A stretch of 64,000 nucleotides of DNA from Tamarix chinensis (taxonomy: Eukaryota > Streptophyta > Magnoliopsida > Caryophyllales > Tamaricaceae): positions 40,529,086 through 40,593,085 of the forward strand of contig CM060174.1 of the NCBI GenBank assembly GCA_030549775.1, read 5' to 3'. Below the pieces are notes generated by a model. The model was not told where the DNA came from. It saw only the letters and a program-made list of their open reading frames with translations, and did no database searches. Made by a program: the position numbers and the translations under genes. Shown here piece by piece: positions 49,161 through 59,454 of this stretch. Every line of letters begins with the position of its first letter. Within the stretch, counting starts at the first letter, position 1.

Positions 49161-49990
49161 GTGCATGGTATTTTCTTATGATTATAGGATTGCTGCTTGG
49201 GTCTATCTAACTTATGATAATGGTGAGACCAGTAATTTGATACATCATTTTTGTGCTCTCTCGTGCACTCCATTTAATAAGTCCATTAAGGTTATTCAAA
49301 GCGATAATGGGTGAAGATTTGTGTTGCATGAGATATGGTATTTTTACACTATAGAGGGCATCCAACACTAAACTAGTTGAGTGGACACCCCATAACAAAA
49401 TGGCCGAGTTGAAAGCAAACACCGTCTTATTCTTAATGTAGCTCATGCCCTCCCATTTTAAGCACATCTACCTATTGAGTTTTGGGGCAAGATTGTTGTT
49501 GCTACTATTCATTTGATCAATTGTACTCCTACATTTATCTTGAATGGGAAGACATCCCACAGAGATTTCTGGTGCACAGTATTTTCTTATGATTTGGTAT
49601 GATTACAATCATATTGTTTGGGTCTACCTAATGTCTAATACGAGTGAGGCTAGTATTTTGATACACCATTTTTGTGCTCTATCACACACAGTTTAACAAG
49701 CTTATTAAGGTGATTCGAAGACATAATGGGTTAAAATTTGTGTATCATGAGATACGGTGTATTTACACTGCAGAGGGTATCCAACATCAAACTAGTTGTG
49801 TGGACACCCCACAACAATAGGGTCAAGTTGAAAGCAAACATTGTCATATTCTTGATGCAGCTTGTGCCCTCCTATTTCAAGCGAACCTACCTATGCATTT
49901 TTGCGGCAAACGAGTTCTTGTTGCTTCTCATTTGATCAATCATACTCCAACATCTATCTTGAATAGGAAAACACCCCAATATCAATCGTT
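49161..49990 (+). repeat. Tandem duplication within the copia integrase
   Basis: A ~420-bp segment occurs twice: 49,161-~49,560 and 49,572-~49,990. Matching landmarks: CATTTTTGTGCTCT at 49,246 and 49,667; GGACACCCCA at ~49,382 and ~49,800; TTTGATCAAT further on. The copies have diverged clearly from each other, so the duplication is old or arose by template switching between related copies. Confidence 0.88.
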
Positions 49991-50339
49991 AGGCTCACCT
50001 ACATCTTATTCTCATCTTCGTGTTTTTGGGTGTTAGAGCTATTGATCACGAATTAAGAATAAGATTGCTCCACAAGGACTTTAGTGTGTCTTTATGGGTT
50101 ATCCACATGAAAAGAAAGGGTGGAAGGTGTATCATTTGGAAACTCACAAGTTGTTTGTTTTGTGAGATGTGATTTTTCATGAAACTGCATTTTCATTTGC
50201 TAACCCTGAACCTTCTACTGCTATACATCGGGGCAAGAGAATAGTCATTATCCAAATTTGGCATTAAGACTCCCATAATACTTATTCCTTAATCAACTGT
50301 GATAGAGGGAGTTTAACCAACTTCTCCTATAGAGTTCAA

Positions 50340-50632
50340 TCAAGCAATAAAATCGTGGTCGCGGTTGCAGTCGCGGTATCAAAGCGTCGTGAACGATATT
50401 TTATGTCACGATTGTCGCGGCGTGATTTTTTTCCACAATAAATATTAGCAAATACTAGTAAATATCGGCAAAAGTTGGTAAAATATCGGCAAATATTTAT
50501 CGATAACCGATATATCACCGATAAATACGTGAAATTCTAAATCCATCGTGTATCGCCAATTTTGCATATCGGCTGACCCAAAATCCAATAAATATTGGAC
50601 GATATTGCATATCGGGACTAATATTTAATTGT
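50340..50632. mobile_element. Unclassified ~290-bp insert rich in ATATCGG/CGATAT
   Basis: Breaks the copia linker. GC-rich CG dinucleotide start (GTGGTCGCGGTTGCAGTCGCGG), then repeated AAATATCGGCAAA and CGATAT motifs in both orientations. Flanked by similar ~19-bp stretches (CAACTTCTCCTATAGAG left, CGACTTCTCCTACTGAG right), which may be target duplication or repeated Ser-Pro codons of the linker. Class unknown. Confidence 0.55.
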
Positions 50633-51449
50633 ATCAATCGACTTCTCCTACTGAGCCATTACAAGTGCCCCCTTCAAGGGGAGCTTCCTCTATCTCTACT
50701 CCTATTACGCAACCATCAAATCTCTTTATTGATAATCATAGTCATAAGCAATGTTCCCAACATCCTCTAACTTATCATCGAGATTATCTTGTCACTCACT
50801 GTGGCTTCTTACTTGCCCCACTCACTATGGCTTCTTACTTGCCATCTACACATCCATTTTTCCTTTGGTTCCTCAAGTATGCAATATCCTTTAGCTAATT
50901 ATGTTAATTGCACTTATTTTTTGCTACACACAGTTTTTGCTTGCAGTTACTATTAGATTAAACCATGCACTTACAATGACGTTTTTTGCACTCCAATTTA
51001 GTATGATGCAATATGTAGAGAGATTGAGGCACTTTAACAATTCAAAACTTGGCCCATCTTCAACAACGAGCAAACCCTCAATTGTAAATGGGTTTATAAA
51101 ATTAAATATAAAGTGGATGGATTGACTGAGCATTGCAAACCTTGTGTAATTCCCCAAAATTTTAAAAGCCCATAATTTAATAAATAAATTTTATTTGGGA
51201 TAAATTAGCCTTTAAACCTATTTAATTTAATTATTTTATGGATTTTTGAGTAAATAAAATTGGGTATAAATATTTAGTAAATTAACATAAATATTTTGTT
51301 ATTTTATCACACTCTTATTATTTAAATAAATTTTCAAACCCTTATTTTACTAAAATTATCATTTTTAACCCTTATATTTTAATTATCTTAAATTAAATTA
51401 TTAAATCAATTTATTACCCAAAATTATTCTATTTTATTATTTTATCAAT

Positions 51450-52700
51450 TAAATTATTTTATTCCATTTTCCCTTTTTCTTTTTCCTTTTTCCCCTTTTC
51501 CTTCTCCTTTTCTTCTTTTTCTCTTTTCTTTCTTTTTCTTTTCTTTGGGCCGCTACCAGCCTGCTTCTGCCCTTCCTCTCCTGTGCCTTGGGCCCTGGCC
51601 CATCTTCCTCTTCCCCCTCCTTCTCCTGCGTAGAGCCCGGCCGCCTCTTTTTCTTCTTTCTTTCCTTCCTTCCTCGACCAGGCCGGCCCGCTCCTTTCCT
51701 TCGACCGGTCTTCTCGCTCGTCGCAGCCCCTCCCCTTCTTCTTCTTTCTTTCTTCTTCCTCCTTCCCCGGCAAAATTCCCAACCAATTTGCCATTCCACC
51801 TGCAACTCCCTCTCCCCCGTTGACCTCCCCTTATCTCCCTCTCTCTCCTTCTCGTCGTTTTCCCTGCCATACCAAGCCCACAAAATCTCCCTTCCCCATT
51901 CCCTGCAATCCCTCTTATTCTCCCTCTCCCTGCCATGGCCATTTCCCTACCACCCTACCGCCACCCCTCAAGCGCCCTATCCCCTCCTCTCTCTCCTTCT
52001 TTTCCTTCTTCTTCCTCTGCCTCATTCTTTCATTTTTCGAGCCCTAAATGCCTTCCCCCGACCCTCTCTTCTTCCATTTCTTCTCCTCCCCTCTCTCACC
52101 CTATTTTTGCTTCGCTGCCCAACTCCACCACTTCCGCCCCCTCAAACGCCACCTGAACCACCCCCTACCACCCTCTACCTTACCCCCGACCAATCACAAC
52201 CCCCATTGAGCCACCCCGCAACCTCCTTCCTCCCCCTTCTTTTTCTCTTCTTCTTCTCCCTTCTCAGCAGCCACCCTGCACCGCCACATTCCACCGCCAT
52301 CCCGCCGCTTCCGCCACCCCCTGAGCCATCGTATTACTCCCTACAACCCCCCCAACCACCCCCAATGCTCCTTTGGCCGAAGAAACCACCTGCAGGACCT
52401 TGTTTTTTCCCCTCCCTTTTCCTTCCTCACCAGCCCCCATCTCGACACCCACTTCGACCGCCACCTTCGCAGCCTCGCTACCGCCACCTCCACCACCCTT
52501 AGCCACCTTCAACCCATCCTCGACCACCACCTACACCGGTACACCCCCTCTCCACTTCTGCACCATTCCCTTGCCCCAAATCCTTCCCCATCATGTCTTT
52601 TTCTTAGCCCCAAACCTCTAACCCAAAAATACCCATTTTCCCTATTTCCACCACCTTCGAGCCCCTCTTCCCCAATTCTTTGCATGCACCTCATGCCGCA
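51450..52700 (+). repeat. Pyrimidine-rich tract in solo LTR 4
   Basis: Strongly C/T-biased. A 304-codon open frame (51,588-52,502), nearly all Pro, Ser, Leu and Phe, and overlapping frames on both strands are products of composition; no domain is visible. Counterpart of the tracts in LTRs 1-3. Confidence 0.85.
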
Positions 52701-53309
52701 TGAGCAGCATGAGTCTTAGCATTTCTTGATTTAGTTGTTTAATGATTTTTAAGGTATAATAATATTTTAATTTAATTAATTGTTATAAAGCCTTATACTT
52801 TGATTTTTATTATTTCTAATGTAATAAATCTTGATATTATTTTTAGGTATTGGTTTTGATAATTAAAGCTTGAACCTTTAACCGGAATACTAGTAAGGTT
52901 CATTTTTGCGGGAATCGAGGTAAGCGTTAAATTCCACTTAAACGCATGGATTGACGTATGTTAGCACATTAGGATTTTTAACATGTTATTATGCTTAAAT
53001 TATGTTGTTTAATATCATATGCGCAATTTCTTGTGATGTTGGATGAAAAGAAGCATGTTAGGTTATGTATGGGAATATTGTTGAAGTGAGAGTTTGGTTG
53101 TTAATGAAATGTTAAGTATTATGCTATTGTGGTGTTTGATGCATGGTTAATATTTTGTGAGCCTTAGGGGTATTTTAGAAATGTATTTTGTACAAGAATA
53201 TGGCCTAATATATGTATAGGGGTGCTAATAATATTATATTAATTATAAGAGTTGTGGATAAGGTTAACATTAATATTTTATGTAGTAATAATAATAATTT
53301 AATATAAGT

Positions 53310-54180
53310 GGTGTACTAAGGGGCAAAATGGTAACTTTTAATTAAAAAGGGTATTATGATAATTTTTGGAAGCAAGGGCAAAGCGGTAATTCTGTAATTA
53401 AAGCGTAAAAGGGCAATTTTGGAATTAATGGATAAAATGGTAATTTTGGAAGTAGAAAGGGTAAAGTGGTAAATTGTAAATGAAAAGGGCAAATTGGTAA
53501 TTTTGGAAGTAAGGGGGTAGAATGGTAATTTTGTAATTAAAGGGGGCAAAATAGTAATTTTGTGAATAAAGGGTAAAGTAGTAATTAAAGGGCAAATGGT
53601 AATTTTGTAATAAAAGGGCAAAATGGTAATTTTGTAATAAAAAGGTAAAATGGTAATTTTATGATTAAAGGGCAAAATGGTAATTTTGTAATTAAAGGAA
53701 AAAATGGAAATCTTGTGATTAAAGGGCAAAGTGGTAATTTGGAAATTAAAAGAGGTAAAATGGTAATTTCGTAATTAAGGATAAAATGGTAATTTTATAA
53801 GTGACAGGGTGTTATGGTAATTTTTGGAAGTTAAGGGGTAAAATGGTAAATTTGACGGTAAAAGGGTAAAATGGTAATTTTGTAAATAAAAAGGGGTAAA
53901 GTGGAAATTGGAAAGGAGTAACTTGGTAATTATAATAATTGAGACGGGTAAAATAATAATTTAAATAACTAAAGGGTAATTTAATAATTCAATAATGGAG
54001 AAGGGTAAAATGGTAAACATGATAAGTGAGAGGGGCAATTTGGTAATTTAACAAACTAAAGGGGTAATTTGGTAATTAGGATATTGAACAGGGGTAATTT
54101 GGTAATTTGACCAACTAAAGAGCAATTTGTTAATTATAATAAAGGAAATGGGCAATTTGGTAATCTAACCAACCAAATAG
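53310..54180 (+). repeat. Minisatellite of GGGCAAAATGGTAATTTTG units
   Basis: About thirty degenerate units with a period of ~24-30 bp. Open frames of ITILPFNHK type on the minus strand are the translation of this repeat. Homologous in place to the arrays in LTRs 1 and 2. Confidence 0.9.
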
Positions 54181-55109
54181 GAAATATATTAAGTGTAACA
54201 ATTACCAAGGGTGATTATTGGCCTAACAAGTGTGGGAAATAGCTCGGTAACTTAAACCCAGTAAGGGTGTAGCTAAGGCCCAATGTGTGTTATGTGACCT
54301 ACATGCCTTGGATGTCCTATATAATTATATGTCGTGTTTTATATATTATTATCTTAACTGTTTCATATGTGGCGTGGCTTGGAATCGAGATATGTACATG
54401 TGTCCTCTTTTAGTATGTGATAATACAGATATGTTGTAAGTTATGATGTGATGTGATGTGATGTGGCACTTTAGGACATGCATGCTAGGATAATTAATGC
54501 AATAATGTGGGATGGAGGCATGAAAAAGAGAAATGGAAGAGAAAGATAACCAAGGAAAAGTAAGTTTGCTAATGTAGGTATGGGACAAACTAGGGTTTGC
54601 ATGGAATGGTTAGAGTCCGCATGGGGGCAAACTTTACGTATGGAAAGTTGCCTCGGGACGTGAGGAAGGTAATAGAAGTGTCGTTTGGGTGCCTAGAGGC
54701 TCCGGGCGAAAAATAGTACGTGGGACAATATAAGGGTGCGTAGGAGACTAGACTAGGGTTTGGGAGGAAACCCTAATGTGAGAAGATGGAAAAAAAAAGA
54801 AAAAAATATATAAAAATAAACAAGAATGAGTGGGGTAGAAAGTGAGGGTTGGATCTAAGAGTCGTGACTTGTAGGGTGTTGAAATAGTTTGGGATGTGTA
54901 AGGCAGAGAAGGATGGGCCACATAGGCCCAGGTCAGGGTTTTTGGAGAAAACCGAGTTAGGAGGTGCAGAAGTCTCAAGATATGGGACGGGCCCTCCTGG
55001 GAGGATAAGTGTGGATATAGTTAGCCATGCATGTCAAGGGTGAAATACTTTCGAATAAGATAAGTTTAAGATACTAATCACTTAAAGAGGAAGATGCTTA
55101 GCCGGACCC

Positions 55110-55450
55110 AGACCGGTCCACCAGCGAATAATAGTAGCTAGAGCCAGGGTGCCCTACATGACCAGTCCACCGGCTAAAATAGTGGCATGACATGTACCCT
55201 CGTGATCGTTCCACCGGCTATAATAGTGGGGGATTCCGTGCTCAACAAACCAAACATAGAAGCGATAAGACATAAGGAAGATACTAATTACTTACACTGG
55301 AACACCTTGTGAGTCGGAGCCAGACTGATCCACGGGCAAATAATAGTGGCAAGGTATGTTACCCTTGTGACCGGTCCACCGGCGAATAATAGTGGCTAGG
55401 AGCATTTTGCCCTGCATGACCGTTCCACCGGCTATAATAGTGGGGTTCCC
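55110..55450 (+). repeat. Conserved tandem motif array in LTR 4
   Basis: Six motif copies, e.g. GTCCACCGGCTATAATAGTG and GTCCACCGGCGAATAATAG, alternating with AGGTATGTTACCCTT or AGGAGCATTTTGCCCT. Ends 740 bp before the LTR end. Confidence 0.85.
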
Positions 55451-56038
55451 GCACTCAAACGGATATTTATAATCCGAGATGATTGATTAATGATGGATTA
55501 ATGGCCTTAAGGCCCTAAAAGTATCGATTATTCATTATGGCCTATTAACATTTGGTTGACTTGATAAGTATGCGAATGTAAGAAAGTGGATGTTACGTAT
55601 ACACCGTTAATATCTGATTGACTTGAGGAATATGCGAATGTATGGATCTGAATGTTATGTTTATACCTATCGTTATGTATGGATACAGTAGTATATCATG
55701 TGTTACATTGCGTGCCTACTTTTAAGTATATTTTTAAAGAGTTACTCAGTACAGTAGTACTGAAGGATTCCCTTCGTGGGGCCCCTGCCTATTCAATAGG
55801 CAGTGCCCCTTGCAGTTGCAGGTCGTGTTCAGTGCTTTCAAGTGGACCTCGAGAAAGAGCGTAAGAAACTATCCGGAATTGTTAGGATTTTAATATGTCT
55901 CTTTTAAACTCATAAATTCAATGTATTTGATGTTTTGTAGCCACCGCAGGTGGATTTTACTCTGGTAAATTGTTACTGCGCTACTCTGATTTGTATATGC
56001 TTGAGTTTCTTGTAAAATTTGTATTTTCCTCTTTTAGC

Positions 56039-56087
56039 CTTAGCACTTGGTACTGGAACAGTAGGAGTGAACCGGTCTGGTGCTAAG
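56039..56087 (+). other. LTR-end hairpin in solo LTR 4
   Basis: Perfect 8-bp arms CTTAGCAC (56,039-56,046) and GTGCTAAG (56,080-56,087), extendable with GG/CC pairs, loop ~33 nt. It lies ~105 bp before the LTR end. Degenerate counterparts sit at the same place in the other family members. Confidence 0.75.
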
Positions 56088-56195
56088 TGTGGCGGTAATA
56101 TCCCCAAATTTCACGGTTTATTAATTTGCTTCCGCTAATTTTCTTTTAATTAAACGAAATTTTTCAGTAGTGAATTTTGGGGGTGTTACACCTTG

Positions 56196-56525
56196 TATGG
56201 TTGTTAAAGTGACACCCAAGTGGAGGATGTTAATTTATAGAAACTTTTGCTCCTGTTACAAAGTTGTTTAGTGTTCGGACATTTTTGGTTGTTGTTATTA
56301 CCAAAGGTTGGTAGCTCTACTAGATGTTATAAACACCTTTTGTTACGGTGATCTTCACAAAGAGGTGTATATGCAACTTCCTCCAAGTTTCTCTCCTTCC
56401 TCCAATGAAATGTGTTGCCTTAGAAGATCTTTATATGGTCTGTGACAATCACCTCGCAATTGGTTTGCAAAATTGGCAATTGTTTTACATTGATATAGTT
56501 TCTTACAATCTCATGTAGATCATAT
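56196..56525 (+). pseudogene. Ty1/copia RT, middle fragment
   Basis: Continues the copia pol after solo LTR 4: MVVKVTPKW, then LLDVINTFCYGDLHKEVYMQ, LPPSFS and CCLRRSLYGL, followed by RNWFAKLAIVLH and SFLQSHVDHIV. These are consecutive RT blocks. The conserved LDVxNAFLxG box is decayed to LDVINTFCYG. Cut at 56,525 by a small solo LTR. Confidence 0.87.
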
Positions 56526-57123
56526 TGTCACAGCACGCATAGAGAGACTTGCAATGAGATTTTACGGAATTCTGGAATAATCTAGAATATCCTAGTATAG
56601 TCTAAGATAAGTGTAGAAAAATGTATAGAATTCTACACTCTCTTAGATAGTTCTAGAAGGGGATGTATCTAAATCCTTCTAAACTTGCATAGATAAGTAT
56701 GGAGCATTCTAGAAATCCTAAAGGAATACTCTAGAAACCCTAATGGACTATTCTTGAAACCATAGAAGGCTTGTTGGGTCATTCTAGAGGAATTTATTAG
56801 GTCCGTCTCTAAAATCTTCCTATGAGGGAGAGGGGGAGGGGGTAAAGCATCACGTATATATAGACAAGGGGTGAAGGCATTTGAGAGATCATCCGATATG
56901 AGTTGTATTCAAAGCTTCTCTCTCTATAATACATACTTCTTTCTCTCTCTAAAAGTTATCTTTTGAGTTCTCTTGTAAAGTGTTCGGACATGTGTTCTCG
57001 AAGGCATCTTTTGCCTAAGTGTTGAATACACTTGAAGGAGGAAAGCTGACTTAGTTTCTTAAAGAATGAGAAAAGACTAAGGCCGCATATATCTAGGCTC
57101 AGTGAAAAAGTTGGTGCGTGACA
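56526..57123 (+). mobile_element. Small copia-type solo LTR (0.6 kb)
   Basis: 598 bp with perfect terminal inverted repeat TGTCAC...GTGACA, a TATA box (TATATATAG, ~56,855-56,863) and a CT-rich leader (CTCTCTCTATAATACAT) downstream. It interrupts the copia RT between VDH and KTLFIYF. The flanking pentamers (CATAT, AGACC) do not match, so the target duplication is lost or the ends are off by a few bases. Confidence 0.72.
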
Positions 57124-57330
57124 AGACCCTATTTATATACTTCAAGGGTTTAGTGTTCTTGTAATTCCTAGTCTATATTAATGTTTTGGTCCTTGTGGGC
57201 AATGATCCAAACTCCTGCACTACTTTCAAAAAGTATCTCCATACTTGTTTTCAGATCAAGGATTTATGTCCTTGGAAATATTTTCTTAGTATTGAGATAG
57301 CTCGTCAAAGGCATATTCCTTTCTCAAAAG
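57124..57330 (+). pseudogene. Ty1/copia RT, last fragment
   Basis: KTLFIYFKGLVFL, then LVYINVLVLVGND where the catalytic YVDD box should be (Asp pair lost), then FKKYLHTCFQIKDL, KYFLSIEIARQ and IPFSKEM. Ends near 57,330 without RNase H; the rest of the element is missing or unrecognisable. Confidence 0.85.
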
Positions 57331-58613
57331 AAATGCACTCTAGGTATTTTAACAAAACAACAAAAAATTGTCACTTGAGCAACATCATAATCTTGCAAAT
57401 AATTGCAATTATCTACTTATTATGATTCTGATTGGGTAGGTTTTCTGCTAACATGACATTCTCTCACTGGCTAATTAGTTATGTTCCATAAAACGTGCCA
57501 AGCACACAAATAAAAAGTCCTCCATCACAAAAGAAATAAATAAAGATTCCTTCCTTCCGATAAATACACTACAACTCAACCTCCAAAGTCTAAACACAAT
57601 TTATAATATAGATAACAATTCTATATTTTTGGTAAATGCTTTGCAAAAATAACTTGGTAAACACTTCTATACTATTGAAATACAATATAATAGTTACAAA
57701 TTACGAAACACTTAATAAGTCCAAAATTGAAAACCCAATGCCCTACATACCAAGTTATTTTCACTTCTGGACAAGTTCCATACCCAAAAATATAGGGCCT
57801 TACATTCAAATTTTTCATACGGATCCGACAGATTTATTCTTTCTGACACATAACACATTAACCAACAACTTTAAAAAAGAAGGTACCACAATTTTATAAT
57901 TCTCTAATTTAAATTCCACAGCACAGGACTGCAGAGTTGGAGAAAAATTGATTACATCCCCACAATTTTTTTCCAGTATTCCCGTGACAATTTATGGCCT
58001 AATCAAATTGTGAAAGCTGCATTCTACAGGAGCCACTAGTGCAATCTGAAAACGGCGGCAAACTAGGTGATATCATATTCTATTCCACTATAATTTTTGA
58101 ATGACGGGTCCAACATGGACACATGGCATATGGAGGTTGTAAGATTGTGCATGGAGGTTGCAACTGTATATTGCAACATGCAACCCCCCTCCCAAGGTTC
58201 TTGAGCCTCACACTATTCACATAGCTTGCACTCATTCTGCCTTGAGAGCCTCTCTATTTTCTTCCTCTCTCTATCCAAAACGATAAATAATTCCATAACA
58301 ACCACATCATTTTCATACTAATATAATTTCCTTTTTTCATACTTGTCCAAGATGCAACCTCAGCTTGACAACACTCAGAATCGTACTACACTACAAATTG
58401 TACATAACATTGTAAAAAGTTATTAAAAATTTATAAAAGTCATCAAATCACTTACCCTCCATGCGATAATAAACAAAAATTTATAAATCAATGACACTAT
58501 GCAACCATTAAAGCATAAGTTCATATCCACCTACTTCTCTCTCATTTTCCAACTCATATCCAATAATTCATTAACCAAGTCCTCATTTTCATCTTACATG
58601 GTCGCAATCAATC
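57331..58613. other. Unassigned stretch upstream of the viral ORF
   Basis: A + strand frame of 87 codons (57,636-57,899) has no recognisable family. Part of 58,080-58,600 could belong to the viral insertion (leader of the movement-protein ORF), but I could recognise neither a coat-protein frame nor the origin nonanucleotide TAATATTAC. Confidence 0.4.
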
Positions 58614-59243
58614 ATGTTTGATCCATCATCCATTGATGAAGACTATAAATCAAACAACACTGACCTCAAGACATCATTAGAACCCAAAACACTCATTATT
58701 ATTTTTCCCAAATTACTTGACCAAGAAATCAACAGAATTAGAAGGCGAGCAATATATATAGACAAGTTCGTTATAGATTACTTCCCAACCTGCCCATTTA
58801 ATTCCTCTAGTATAGTCCAAATCACAATACACGACATAAAATTACAACACCTAAAACAAGAACAAGCAAAAAGGAGTTTCCCCACAAGATATGTAATGCA
58901 ACAAATATACACTGGCATCGCATTCATGAGCTCATTGGCCAACAAATGTCCATGGATAGCAAAATGCTTGTTAAAAGATTCTAATCTCAATTCAATGACA
59001 CTATTCAGCAAATTCAAGGCACACCTCAAACTATCCTCAACAAAAAGTCCACTAGAAAGAACAGTCATGCCATTGAAAATCAAAAGCTCCAAATTATTCA
59101 ATGAAGAAGACGTAGATGTATGCCACATCATAATAGGAAAGAAACAAATGAACCATTGTAGACCATCATTTTATTATGAGGATAATAGCAATGCCAGGAT
59201 TGACATATTCCGAAGCACATTCATCGTTAGAAGAACAACATAA
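58614..59243 (+). CDS. Endogenous geminivirus movement-protein-like ORF (BC1 type)
   Basis: Open for 209 codons without interruption. It resembles the geminivirus cell-to-cell movement protein (BC1/BL1 family, 30K-like) over most of its length: residues ~45-62 around IDKFVIDYFP, the VQITIHDIKL strand with the conserved Asp near residue 72, a Phe-Pro box (SFPTRY, ~88), PWIAKCLL near 113, LFSKFKAHLKLSSTK near 130-145 and EEDVDVCHIIIGK near 165-178. Family members are ~290 residues, so the C-terminal third is missing or decayed. It converges on the REn/TrAP/Rep frames 0.2 kb away. Exogenous begomoviruses carry this gene on the complementary strand of DNA-B; here it lies on the virion-sense side relative to Rep. 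Integrated and truncated; no sign of expression. Confidence 0.8.
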   Translation: MFDPSSIDEDYKSNNTDLKTSLEPKTLIIIFPKLLDQEINRIRRRAIYIDKFVIDYFPTCPFNSSSIVQITIHDIKLQHLKQEQAKRSFPTRYVMQQIYTGIAFMSSLANKCPWIAKCLLKDSNLNSMTLFSKFKAHLKLSSTKSPLERTVMPLKIKSSKLFNEEDVDVCHIIIGKKQMNHCRPSFYYEDNSNARIDIFRSTFIVRRTT

Positions 59244-59454
59244 GACATAATCCATTCATAGAATGGACAACAGCCTAATGGGCCTAGCAAATCAAGGCCC
59301 AACTTGTTGTATTGGATTTTTGGTGCATGCATATTTCATCGCTTCTAGTACTTTGAATTGAATATTTAATTAGGCCCAACAAACCTAATATATAAAACAA
59401 AAGAAGAAAATACATAATTAAAGAACCTAAAATAGAATAGATTCATAAATTGAT
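59244..59454. other. Short interval between convergent viral frames
   Basis: Non-coding, AT-rich. It corresponds in place to the region where virion-sense and complementary-sense transcripts of geminiviruses converge. Confidence 0.45.

Larger units (their letters stand above)
48600..51144 (+). pseudogene. Ty1/copia pol remnant: protease end, integrase, RT start
   Basis: Order follows a copia polyprotein. Protease region IDKGASHYMT (expected DSGA, changed) at ~48,740; CVIQDQITRNPIRMG; GAG-pre-integrase domain LWHQRLGHISLQLMPLIS (~48,940); integrase core with a duplicated segment (49,161-49,990); HLRVFGC and GYPHEKKGWKVY (~50,010-50,120); linker rich in Ser/Pro (50,640-50,700); start of RT to the solo LTR insertion at 51,144. 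The DNA resumes at 56,196. An unclassified ~0.3-kb insert interrupts it at ~50,340-50,632. Many stops. Confidence 0.85.
51145..56190 (+). mobile_element. Solo LTR 4 (5.05 kb)
   Basis: Starts TGTAATTCCCCAAAATTTT and ends GAATTTTGGGGGTGTTACA; 5,046 bp, the best preserved LTR of the family here. Exact 5-bp duplication CCTTG (51,140-51,144 and 56,191-56,195). It splits the copia RT: KVDGLTEHCKP before, MVVKVTPKW after. Contents in order: pyrimidine-rich tract (51,450-52,700), minisatellite (53,310-54,180), tandem motif array (55,110-55,450), GTACTGAAGG-type stem region (55,745-55,805) and terminal hairpin (56,039-56,087). Confidence 0.95.

Noticed and set aside
51588..52502. 304-codon open frame
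   Set aside because: Lies in the pyrimidine-rich tract of solo LTR 4. Proline/serine/leucine composition, no domain, and other long frames overlap it on both strands.
53316..53729. 137-codon repetitive frame
   Set aside because: Translation of the LTR 4 minisatellite on the antisense strand.
57680..57700. Possible geminivirus origin nonanucleotide (TAATAGTTAC)
   Set aside because: Has one extra base against TAATATTAC and no GC-rich stem around it.
57636..57899. 87-codon frame as a viral coat protein
   Set aside because: No recognisable coat-protein features; identity cannot be supported by eye.
58778..59131. 117-codon minus-strand frame
   Set aside because: Antisense shadow of the movement-protein-like ORF.
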